From: an uncultured Burkholderiaceae bacterium
GTDB lineage: Bacteria > Pseudomonadota > Gammaproteobacteria > Burkholderiales > Burkholderiaceae
DNA: 7,802 nt
Direction: 5' to 3'
Assembly: GCA_937871985.1 (NCBI GenBank)
Contig: CALMPB010000444.1
Span: forward strand, 1 to 7,802
Shown here piece by piece: positions 1 through 6,880 of this stretch; position 1 is the first letter of the stretch, and each line of letters begins with the position of its first letter. The position numbers and the translations under genes are program-made. The notes under the pieces were generated by a model, which had not been told where the DNA came from, ran no database searches, and saw only the letters and a program-made list of their open reading frames with translations.

Positions 1-55
1 TCATGCCACAAAGGGCTCTCTTCAGAATTGGACCAGTCTTTCCAAGGCAGACCAG
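1..55. other. Lower-GC left edge, possibly a junction inside the relaxase gene
   Basis: The first 60 bases are 50 percent GC by direct count, clearly lower than the relaxase coding sequence that follows. Relaxase-like sequence becomes recognisable to me only from about residue 19 (HSDDKDQFDTVLAAM). The preceding residues fit poorly to the usual linker before the helicase domain, although FPRQ at 13-16 slightly resembles the FTR motif of that linker. This may be an insertion or deletion junction, an assembly edge, or only a divergent linker. Confidence 0.25.
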
Positions 56-1676
56 GCATTCCGACGACAAGGATCAGTTCGACACGGTGCTCGCCGCGAT
101 GCGTCATCATGACTCGGTGCTCGCGCTCGGGCGTGACGGGCGCAGTGCCGAGCGTTTCACTACCACTTCCATGCTGAGCGCGGAGGAAGCGCTCGTGCGC
201 AACGCGACCGTGCTTGCATCGAGCTCGCATGCCGTCGGCCAGGTCGATTTAAAGCGTGCCGTCATCGCCGCCGAGCGTCGCAGTCTGGTGTTGGGCGCGG
301 ATCAGAAGCGGGCGCTCGAGCATGTGCTCAAGCGGCCGGGATTGAGCATGGTCGTAGGGTTCGCCGGCTCGGGCAAATCGGCGATGTTGGGCGTCGCGCG
401 TGAGGCGTGGGAAGCGGCGGGCTATACCGTACGGGGCGCGGCGCTGTCGGGCATCGCCGCCGAAAATCTCGAAGGCGGTTCGGGCATCGCCTCGCGCACG
501 ATCGCCAGTCTCGAACACGCCTGGGCGCGCGACTATGATCGACTCACGTCGCGCGACGTGCTCGTCGTCGACGAGGCCGCGATGGTCGGCACGCGCCAAC
601 TGCAGCGCGTGCTGGCCGAGGCCGCGGGTGCCGACGCCAAGGTTGTGATGGTCGGCGACGTCCAGCAGCTTCAGGCAATCGAGGCGGGCGCGGCGTTCCG
701 GCTGCTCGCTGAACGCCACGGCGCTGCCGAGATCAGCGAGGTGCGCCGCCAATCCGCTGAGTGGATGCGTGAGGCGACGAAGGCGTTCGCAAATGGCAGC
801 ACGGGCAAGGCGCTCGCAGCCTATTCCGACGCCGGCATGGTCCACGCCGCAGAGACGCGCGACGCGGCGCGTGCGGCGCTCATCGATCGCTGGGACACCG
901 ACCGGCGCGCCGATCCGGCAGCGTCACGCATCATCCTCACCCACGTGAACAAGGAAGTCGTCATGTTGAACGAAGCAGCGCGCACCAGGCTTGCCGAGCA
1001 GGGAGCGCTTGGCACAGATGTCGCGATCCGCACCGAGCGTGGCCTGCGGCAGTTCGCCGACAATGACCGGATCCTGTTTCTTCGTAACGAGCGCGATCTC
1101 GGCGTGAAGAACGGCACGCTCGGCACGGTCGAGAAGGTGGCGCCAGATATACTCGCGGTGCGGCTCGATGACGGCCGACGGATCACCGTCGATCTAAAGA
1201 GCTACGCGCATGTCGATCATGGCTATGCCGCGACGGTCCACAAGACCCAGGGCATGACCGTCGACCGCACCCATCTGCTGGCCACGCCGGGGCTCGATGC
1301 CCATGCGAGTTATGTCGCACTGTCGCGCCATCGTCAGGGCACCGCGCTACATTACGGCCGCGACGACTTTGCCGACGAAGCAGCGCTCCGCCGGACGCTC
1401 GGCCGCGAGAGGCCGAAAGATATGGCGCTCGATTATCCTGATGGCGCGTCGCGACGCGGCACCGCGCGGCAGAATCCGAGCGCGAACACTGGCCACGCAA
1501 GGGACCGCGCCGTTCAGCCGGCGCAGACCGATCGGGCGGCAGCATTGCGGGCGATGGTCGCGGCCCGGGTCAATGCGCCAAAACATACCGCCGAGGCCAT
1601 GCGCGATGCCCTTTCCAAGGCGGCGGACGCTCTCACCGGGCTTGGCCGCGGCCGTGATCGCGGAGCCGAACGCTGA
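3..1676 (+). CDS. Conjugative relaxase, C-terminal helicase part (TraA/TrwC type), 5' partial
   Basis: This is the helicase half of a conjugative relaxase, which nicks plasmid DNA at oriT and unwinds the strand to be transferred. The 557 residues carry superfamily 1 (RecD/TraI-like) motifs in order: Walker A GFAGSGKSAML at about 119-129, Walker B VLVVDEAAMVG at 187-196, motif III GDVQQLQAIEAG at 218-229, an RRQ arginine motif at 248-250, HGYAATVHKTQGMTV at 406-420, and YVALSRHR at 437-444. The last 80 residues are Arg/Ala-rich and low complexity. Full relaxases of this kind are usually over 900 residues, so the N-terminal nuclease domain (catalytic Tyr and His triad) is missing from the window. 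The ATG at position 3 is just the first Met in frame, not a supported start. The stop overlaps the start of the coupling-protein gene (TGATG), so the two are co-translated. MOB class (F or Q) cannot be decided without the N-terminus. Confidence 0.88.
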   Translation: MPQRALFRIGPVFPRQTRHSDDKDQFDTVLAAMRHHDSVLALGRDGRSAERFTTTSMLSAEEALVRNATVLASSSHAVGQVDLKRAVIAAERRSLVLGADQKRALEHVLKRPGLSMVVGFAGSGKSAMLGVAREAWEAAGYTVRGAALSGIAAENLEGGSGIASRTIASLEHAWARDYDRLTSRDVLVVDEAAMVGTRQLQRVLAEAAGADAKVVMVGDVQQLQAIEAGAAFRLLAERHGAAEISEVRRQSAEWMREATKAFANGSTGKALAAYSDAGMVHAAETRDAARAALIDRWDTDRRADPAASRIILTHVNKEVVMLNEAARTRLAEQGALGTDVAIRTERGLRQFADNDRILFLRNERDLGVKNGTLGTVEKVAPDILAVRLDDGRRITVDLKSYAHVDHGYAATVHKTQGMTVDRTHLLATPGLDAHASYVALSRHRQGTALHYGRDDFADEAALRRTLGRERPKDMALDYPDGASRRGTARQNPSANTGHARDRAVQPAQTDRAAALRAMVAARVNAPKHTAEAMRDALSKAADALTGLGRGRDRGAER

Positions 1677-3469
1677 TGGCAACCTCAGGCGGCGGCATGG
1701 CCAACGGGCGGGGGCCGGACCCCGTCGTCCAGCAGATCGCATTCTTGTCCGCACTGGTCGCGATCGGGCTGTGCTGGCCGCTGGTGCGTTTGCAAATACC
1801 CGTCGACAGCCGGTTCGCGTTCGCCGATCTCGTCCGCGAGCATTGGGCGCATCGCGACCATCTCGAACCCTGGATAGAGCAGCGCTGGGCATGGCTCGCC
1901 GCGCATTCCTATCATCTCTGGTTCGCGCTTGCCGCACTTCCTGGCGTCATAGCCGTGAGCATCGTTCAGGGCGTCGATCGCCGCACAGCCTGGCCTTTGC
2001 TCCACGCTCCGCTTGGCTGGGCCGTGGGTACGGTCCTTGGGTACATGCTCTACGGCAGCTTTCGCGCAGATAGTTGGCCGCTCGCGGTGATGATGCCGGC
2101 GACCTTTGCGTTTCTCGGCGGTGCGATCGCCGCCCGGCTCGCGGCCTGGCCGCGCAAGATCAAGCATTTGCGCGGCACAAGGGTTCGGATGTTCACAGGT
2201 GGGCGCGGCGCCAGGCTGCGCGCCCGTGTTGCCGGTGGTGTTACACTCGCCGGTGTACCGCTGAGCCGCGAGGACGAGACCATGCACGTTGCCGCGATCG
2301 GCGCCACCGGCTCGGGCAAATCGACGGCGCTGCGCGGACTCATGGCCGACGCAATTCGTCGCGGTGATCGGCATGTCGTTGCCGATCCAGACGGCGCGTC
2401 GATGTCGGCTTTCTTCAGCCCCAGCGATATTGTCCTGAATCCGTTTGATCAGCGGTGCGCTCGTTGGGATCTCCTTGGAGAGATTGAGCGGCCGAGCGAC
2501 TATGCGTTCCTGGCGCAGTCGTTGCTCCCGCATCTCGGGACAGGCGATCACGATCAATGGATCAGCTACGCTCAGCAGTTGCTGGCGGGCGCGATGGAGA
2601 ATTTCGTCACCCTCCAACTGGGCAGCTCAGGGGACTTTGCGGCGATGCTGGCCGACGCCACGCTGGGCGAGCTCAAGCAACTCTGTGCAGGCACGCCGGC
2701 GGCGCGTTACTTTGAGGAAGGTGGCGAGCGCATGCTCGCTAGCATCCTGGGAACCTTGTCGCCTGCGATCGGTCATCTACGGCAGATCAGCGGTATCCAA
2801 GGCGAGCCGTTCATCATCCGGCGCTGGATCAGGCGAGGGAGCGGCTCGCTGTGGATGCCCTATGCCGCCAACCAGGTTGCAGCTGTGAAGGGTCTGATCT
2901 CATGCTGGATGAACATTGCCATCCTCGAGACGCTGTCGCTCGAACCCTCGCGAGACCGGCGAATCTGGTTCCATATCGATGAACTCGATGCGCTGGGCCG
3001 TATTGAAGGCTTGAAGGATGCGCAGGCGCGCCTCCGGAAATTCGGGGGATGTGTCGCGGTCGGCTTCCAGTCATTCGCCCAGGTCAAGCAGGTCTATGGC
3101 GAGGGCGCCCAGACCATCATCGAGAATTGCGGAAACCTGCTCTTGCTGCGTGCCGGCGCCAGCGAGGATGGTGGGACGGCCAAACTCGTGTCCGAGCTCA
3201 TCGGCGGACGGGAGGTGGAACGAGATGATGTGAGCCGGTCGCGGAGTCATGGCCGTTTCACCACCCGGTCCATGTCGATGCAGACCCGGCGAACGGTCGA
3301 GGATGTCGCGCTCGCCAGCGAGATCACGCAACTTGGTAACCGCGAAGGCTTCGTGAAGCTTGCGACACAAGCCCGTTGGATGCGGGTGCGGTTTCCATTT
3401 GCGACGTACCGAAAGCAGACAATCGCCTTCGAGCCTATCCCGCTTAATTTCGGAACCACCTTGATCTAG
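1676..3469 (+). CDS. traD: Type IV coupling protein (TraD/TrwB/VirD4-like ATPase)
   Basis: This inner-membrane ATPase is expected to link the relaxosome to the type IV secretion channel and drive DNA export. It is 597 residues, within the family range and apparently complete. The N-terminus is hydrophobic with about four possible membrane segments (roughly 17-37, 79-98, 112-129 and 134-158). The cytoplasmic AAA-like domain follows, with Walker A GATGSGKST at 209-217 and Walker B IWFHIDELDAL at 430-440. The segment DPDGASMSAFFS at 237-248 and the later GFQSFAQVKQVYG (463-475) also match the TrwB/TraD DNA-binding ATPase pattern. The ATG overlaps the relaxase TGA by one base, with GGAG at 1662-1665, ten bases upstream, supporting this start. 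The pairing with a relaxase gene is the usual order in conjugation modules. The symbol traD is by analogy; trwB or traG-like naming is equally possible. Confidence 0.9.
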   Translation: MATSGGGMANGRGPDPVVQQIAFLSALVAIGLCWPLVRLQIPVDSRFAFADLVREHWAHRDHLEPWIEQRWAWLAAHSYHLWFALAALPGVIAVSIVQGVDRRTAWPLLHAPLGWAVGTVLGYMLYGSFRADSWPLAVMMPATFAFLGGAIAARLAAWPRKIKHLRGTRVRMFTGGRGARLRARVAGGVTLAGVPLSREDETMHVAAIGATGSGKSTALRGLMADAIRRGDRHVVADPDGASMSAFFSPSDIVLNPFDQRCARWDLLGEIERPSDYAFLAQSLLPHLGTGDHDQWISYAQQLLAGAMENFVTLQLGSSGDFAAMLADATLGELKQLCAGTPAARYFEEGGERMLASILGTLSPAIGHLRQISGIQGEPFIIRRWIRRGSGSLWMPYAANQVAAVKGLISCWMNIAILETLSLEPSRDRRIWFHIDELDALGRIEGLKDAQARLRKFGGCVAVGFQSFAQVKQVYGEGAQTIIENCGNLLLLRAGASEDGGTAKLVSELIGGREVERDDVSRSRSHGRFTTRSMSMQTRRTVEDVALASEITQLGNREGFVKLATQARWMRVRFPFATYRKQTIAFEPIPLNFGTTLI

Positions 3470-3827
3470 GCCGCGCCGATTTTCCTGTCTGCACAAGTTC
3501 GGCGTTCTGCGATCGAGAGATGCCGCTGTTAAGGCTCATTGCTCGCTAATCGCTGGTTCCACGATTGTAGTGAAAAACGCGAAACACAGTATTGAGGAAG
3601 CAGCAAAGAAAATGAAAACACAGCCGCCTTCGAACGCTCTCAGTTGCACTGATTCGCCCATCGTACAGCTAGTCAATGTTTAGGATCATAACTCAAGCGT
3701 TGTGAGGGTCAGTCACTCGGTTGTGGATCCTAGAGACTACAGGATTGCCGGAGGAACGAGTATACGCGTCCGCACTCTTTATTGATTGCAAGTCCTCCTG
3801 TCAACGCAAGGCCACAAAGTAATTCAT
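3470..3827. other. Intergenic region between convergent conjugation and catabolic blocks
   Basis: These 358 bases separate two convergent genes. Sampled 60-base lines run about 45-50 percent GC, below the flanking genes. I see no convincing gene, RNA or insertion sequence. Weak inverted repeats are present: AATCG/CGATT at 3548-3552 and 3562-3566, ATCCT/AGGAT at about 3727-3731 and 3741-3745, and GGAGGA/TCCTCC at 3750-3755 and 3793-3798. None is followed by a T-run like a rho-independent terminator in either direction. The region may be the boundary where two modules of different origin were joined. Confidence 0.6.
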
Positions 3828-4841
3828 CTACGGGCCGGCACTAACCAAGTCGCTACAGATCCAACTGCAAATCAAAGCTGCTACTTCGTCGCTATTCTTT
3901 TCGGCCATCGGAAGGTGACCATTACCATGGATGTTGAATTCACCTAGTTTCAGGTGGGTTACATTCACTCCTCCCTCCTGAAGGAACTTGACGGTCAGAG
4001 CATCTGAGGCATTCATGAACGAGGCCTCACCTGTCAAAACAGCTACCGGTATCTGGACAAAATTGACGAGTTTCCGAGGGCGGTCTTGAAGTTCCAAAGG
4101 TGTCGAGGCCGGCGGATCATATTGCATTGCTGATGCCGTGATGCCCCACAGCAGCGAACCCAGACCGGGGATCGCCTCCGAGAACGGCGGTCCCAGAGGT
4201 TCCACCGCAACGATAGCAGCAACAAGATCCGGGCGGACTTCGGCGATAGCCCAGCCGCATGGCCCTCCCATCGAGTGTGTTATTAAGACCGCTGGGCCCA
4301 CGCGATCTAAAAGCTCTGCCCCCGCGCGAGCGGAAAGGGTGTGGGTTTCAGCCAGGCTTGCAAGCGCAGGTCCCTGGCCAGCCATGAACTGATCGAGAGC
4401 GGGGTCGCCGATCCTTCCGCTGCCCGGCCACTGGTGCGCAAGCCTCGATTCGGGCCAGCTCCGCTCGGGATTTGGGGCTGTGAACATGGCTGAGACCCGT
4501 TCATAGGGCAGTGGTGGAAATAGGTTTTCGGATATTGTTGGATCCAGCGGCGAACGTCCGTGGATTGGGCGATCAACTACATAAACAGGATAGCCTTGTC
4601 GCAGGAAGAATTGAGCCCAACCTGGCCGCCCGTCCGGTGTCGACCAGAACTCGCATCCCTGGCCACCGCCGCCGTGGATAAACACGATCGGCAGCTTGTT
4701 CTCATCCGATAGCGGGATTTGGTACTGCACCGACATCTGGCCGGTCGCGAAATGCCCCTGGGATGTCTCGTGGCGCGAAATGCCAGTCCAGAAGTGACCC
4801 TGATCGATCAGTGTGACGGGCGTTGTGGACGGCGATGTCAT
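3828..4841 (-). CDS. Alpha/beta hydrolase, probable esterase
   Basis: This is a 337-residue alpha/beta-fold hydrolase, last gene of the catabolic operon. The oxyanion-hole motif PIVFIHGGGGQG lies at 51-62. The nucleophile elbow is ITHSMGG at 187-193 with Ser190, where most relatives have GHSxGG. The likely catalytic His is His309 in HGNGHLPMAE. The acid may be Glu214 (VAVEPLG) after strand 6, or a residue near 272-280; I cannot decide. A segment HQWPGSGRIGDPALDQF at 136-152 marks a distinct cap region. No signal peptide is visible, so it should be cytoplasmic. Its ATG overlaps the monooxygenase stop (ATGA, 4838-4841) and has no good Shine-Dalgarno, so translation probably depends on coupling. 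It may cleave an ester or other product of the upstream oxygenase. The 3' part looks lower in GC than the other catabolic genes. The substrate is unknown, and it need not be a C-C bond hydrolase of the MhpC kind. Confidence 0.85.
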   Translation of the reverse strand: MTSPSTTPVTLIDQGHFWTGISRHETSQGHFATGQMSVQYQIPLSDENKLPIVFIHGGGGQGCEFWSTPDGRPGWAQFFLRQGYPVYVVDRPIHGRSPLDPTISENLFPPLPYERVSAMFTAPNPERSWPESRLAHQWPGSGRIGDPALDQFMAGQGPALASLAETHTLSARAGAELLDRVGPAVLITHSMGGPCGWAIAEVRPDLVAAIVAVEPLGPPFSEAIPGLGSLLWGITASAMQYDPPASTPLELQDRPRKLVNFVQIPVAVLTGEASFMNASDALTVKFLQEGGVNVTHLKLGEFNIHGNGHLPMAEKNSDEVAALICSWICSDLVSAGP

Positions 4842-6088
4842 GCTTGTTCTGCTGCGACATCCGCCGCTCGCGGGTTACGCGGCGGGAGGTATTTTCGCCA
4901 TGGGGACGTTTTCAGGACCGGGTCGCCAATCGTGGCATAAGAAAAGCGCAGCGCCATCGCCGTCATTTCCGTCGATTCAGTGAGTGCCTTGAATTGCTCC
5001 ATGTCCGCTTTGCGCGCGTCGCTATCCGTTTCCTGCACCGACCGCTTGTTCTCGCTCGCGGCCGGGGATGTCACATCCCAGAACGTCCGCAGCCGTTCTT
5101 CCGAATAGCGATCGAGCAAGTCGTCCGATCCGGCTTCGTCGATAACCGCGACCAGAATGTCGCCTAGAATCATCGCGTCCCAGATTCCGGTCGTCAGACC
5201 CAGACCCCCGAGGGGATTCGTGGCGTGGGCGGCATCGCCGGCGAGCAGAACACGACCTTCTCTCAGCCGAGTGGCCGCGCGCTGATGTACGCTGTAGGGT
5301 CGTGCTGCGGTCAACTCATAGTCGGTGCCATCTGGGATAAAAGCCCGCAATCGGTCCCGAACCCGCTGAACCACGAGCTGCTCTGACAACTCGCCGTCCT
5401 CGCCATAGGTTATTCGCCAGAGGCCATCTGCATCGATGATGCAGATGATTGCCCAGTCGCGCGGATCGCAGATGAAATTGCCGGGGGAATAGCCGAGGCT
5501 GCCCATGTCGCATTTCACGTTGGTCGCGACGAAGCGGTCGGGCCAAGTATGCCCGGCAAATTCGATTCTGAGCAATTGACGGACCGTGCTGCGGGCGCCA
5601 TCGGCGCCTACGAGCCAGTCGGCGCGGAGTGTTTCGGAACCCGCTGAACCTTCCACAGTCACGTTTACGCCATCTGGGTCTTGCGCGACGTCCGTGACGC
5701 GTGTTTTCCATCGGACTTCAGCGTTCGGGATTTTCAGGAGATGGGCGAGTACCACGCCGGCTAGTTTCTCCTGCCCGAAATGCAGCACGTAATTGTAGGG
5801 CCCGATATCGACCTTTTCATTATCGAGCGTAGCAGCATAGCCATATTCCGGGACATGTCGGGTGAACTTCGTACTCTTGAAGGCAAATTTTTCGACATCT
5901 TCTAAGAGGCCAAGACTGTCCAGCGCGGCAATTGTCGCGCCGAAATAGATGCAAGCGCGTGGCGCATCGCTCACAGCGTCATCGGCCTCGAGCACGAGCA
6001 CGTCGACGCCTGCTTTCGCCAGTTTCAGCGCCGTAATCAAACCGACCGGTCCAGCACCAGAGATGATAACTTTTGCATCTTTTTTCAT
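4838..6088 (-). CDS. FAD-dependent aromatic monooxygenase, class A
   Basis: This 416-residue flavoprotein belongs to the class A (PHBH/UbiH/MhpA-like) monooxygenases, which use NAD(P)H and O2 to oxygenate aromatic compounds. The N-terminal FAD dinucleotide-binding motif GAGPVG is at 11-16, with the ribose-binding acid Glu34 in LVLEAD. The DG motif VGADGARSTVR is at 160-170 and the second FAD motif GRVLLAGDAAHATNPLGG at 278-295. The usual PPxGGxG after GDAAH is NPLGGLG here, a modest departure. The protein lacks the C-terminal thioredoxin-like domain of phenol hydroxylase/TfdB relatives (about 550-650 residues). There is no signal peptide, so it acts in the cytoplasm. Shine-Dalgarno GGAGAGG (6094-6100) sits five bases before the ATG, which supports this start. 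It follows the second cytochrome gene by 25 bases and overlaps the hydrolase gene. Ring hydroxylation is the default prediction; substrate unknown. Confidence 0.88.
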   Translation of the reverse strand: MKKDAKVIISGAGPVGLITALKLAKAGVDVLVLEADDAVSDAPRACIYFGATIAALDSLGLLEDVEKFAFKSTKFTRHVPEYGYAATLDNEKVDIGPYNYVLHFGQEKLAGVVLAHLLKIPNAEVRWKTRVTDVAQDPDGVNVTVEGSAGSETLRADWLVGADGARSTVRQLLRIEFAGHTWPDRFVATNVKCDMGSLGYSPGNFICDPRDWAIICIIDADGLWRITYGEDGELSEQLVVQRVRDRLRAFIPDGTDYELTAARPYSVHQRAATRLREGRVLLAGDAAHATNPLGGLGLTTGIWDAMILGDILVAVIDEAGSDDLLDRYSEERLRTFWDVTSPAASENKRSVQETDSDARKADMEQFKALTESTEMTAMALRFSYATIGDPVLKTSPWRKYLPPRNPRAADVAAEQA

Positions 6089-6093
6089 TTCAG

Positions 6094-6100
6094 CCTCTCC
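6094..6100 (-). promoter_or_regulatory. Strong ribosome binding site of the monooxygenase gene
   Basis: On the minus strand GGAGAGG lies five bases upstream of the ATG at 6088. It is the best Shine-Dalgarno in the operon, at the only intergenic gap (25 bases), so the monooxygenase can be initiated independently rather than by coupling. Confidence 0.75.
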
Positions 6101-6113
6101 AGGATATCAAATG

Positions 6114-6518
6114 TTACTTGCGGCTCCCGCCTTGGAGATAGCGAACCAGCGCATCCCTCTCCGCAGGATTAGCCAGCCCGGGAAAGGACATCGTCGTTCC
6201 CGGTACCAACTTGCGCGGAGAGGCCAGAAACAGCTTGATCAGACTGGGATCCCAAGTTCGGTTGAACGCTTTCATTGCCGGCGAGTATCGGTTGTAGCCG
6301 GGGAGGGTGCCGGCCCTGCGCCCGACGACACCCCTCAGGCCGGGGCCAAGCCGGGGTTGCTCGCCGGTCTTAGCTGGGTCGAAATGACAAGATTGGCACT
6401 TACTGGCAAAGACGCTCGCACCATCAGCCGATTGCGCATTTGCGGGTCCGCCTAGCACCAAAAGAGCAACTCCGGACAAGGCTAAAATGCGTCGCCAATC
6501 ACGCACAAATATCGTCAT
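6114..6518 (-). CDS. Second c-type cytochrome, class I (cytochrome c2/c550-like)
   Basis: This 134-residue protein has a Sec-type signal peptide (basic MTIFVRDWRR, then a hydrophobic stretch at about 11-24, probable cleavage after PANA near 28). One heme c site, CQSCH, is at 41-45, and the likely axial Met is Met110 in PGTTMSFPG. The stretch RLGPGLRGVVGR after the heme site and the GYNRYSPAM segment are typical of mitochondrial-like or c2-type cytochromes. It should be periplasmic and carry electrons onward, perhaps from the PchC-like cytochrome to a terminal oxidase. I choose the ATG at 6518 because it forms an ATGA overlap with the stop of the preceding gene, has AAAGG at 6526-6530 seven bases upstream, and gives a proper signal peptide. 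A longer reading frame extends to 6758, but the extra part lies inside the other cytochrome gene and looks like shadow sequence. The partner assignment is inferred from gene order only. Confidence 0.9.
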   Translation of the reverse strand: MTIFVRDWRRILALSGVALLVLGGPANAQSADGASVFASKCQSCHFDPAKTGEQPRLGPGLRGVVGRRAGTLPGYNRYSPAMKAFNRTWDPSLIKLFLASPRKLVPGTTMSFPGLANPAERDALVRYLQGGSRK

Positions 6519-6880
6519 CTTGGAGCCTTTACTTCTTTTTTGGTGAGGTAATCGGCGAGGGCATCGAGCTCGGCATCGCTGATTTCGGATTTCCGGAAGC
6601 CGGGCATGATCGTCACACCATTGCGAACGAAGTAGGTGATGGAGGCACGATCGAGATCCTTGCGCTGTTCGAGCGGCCCTGGCTCGGAGCCTGCGTACCG
6701 CGTGGCAAGTGCCACCGTGCCGGGCATGAAGTTGCCGGCGCCGTGGCAGGCTGCGCAATTACGCTCGAAAACCTGGCGGCCCGAGAGGGTAGGAACCGGA
6801 GCCGGCTGGCTTTGCGCCAGGGCCGCAATCGCGATCACCCCCAGCGAGGCGAATAGGGGCGTCAGATACCAGCGCCTCAT
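6515..6880 (-). CDS. PchC-like cytochrome c subunit of a flavocytochrome dehydrogenase
   Basis: This 121-residue protein has an N-terminal hydrophobic signal (about 5-22, probable cleavage near ALAQ), one heme c motif CAACH at 42-46 and a likely axial Met92 in GVTIMPGFRK. The pattern MPGTVALATRY after the heme, then YFVRNGV and FRKSEISDAELDALADYL, resembles the cytochrome subunit (PchC) of 4-cresol dehydrogenase and related alkylphenol hydroxylases. It would take electrons from the covalent-flavin subunit in the periplasm. I choose the ATG at 6880 rather than one at 6913, because it overlaps the flavoprotein stop as ATGA and puts MRRW directly before the signal. Its Shine-Dalgarno is weak (AGG at 6890-6892), which fits translational coupling. 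It directly follows the flavoprotein gene, as expected for a flavocytochrome pair. Confidence 0.88.
   Translation of the reverse strand: MRRWYLTPLFASLGVIAIAALAQSQPAPVPTLSGRQVFERNCAACHGAGNFMPGTVALATRYAGSEPGPLEQRKDLDRASITYFVRNGVTIMPGFRKSEISDAELDALADYLTKKEVKAPR

Noticed and set aside
249..845. Long open frame on the minus strand inside the relaxase gene
   Set aside because: Arg/Ala/His-rich translation typical of antisense shadows in GC-rich DNA, while the + strand frame carries all helicase motifs.
1685..2617. 310-residue minus-strand frame inside the coupling-protein gene
   Set aside because: It is antisense to a protein with clear Walker motifs and shows no domain or proper composition of its own.
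3612..3683. Small ORF on the + strand (23 codons, starts MKTQPPSNALS) with GAGGAAG upstream at 3594-3600
   Set aside because: The spacing of 11 bases is long, the peptide has no recognisable features, and chance ORFs of this size are common.
3470..3827. oriT or attachment site in the intergenic region
   Set aside because: I found no recognisable nic consensus, direct repeats or tRNA fragment.
6519..6758. Upstream extension of the second cytochrome frame to an ATG at 6758
   Set aside because: The extension overlaps the first cytochrome gene, is low-complexity Arg/His-rich, and would bury the signal peptide; the ATGA start at 6518 is far better.
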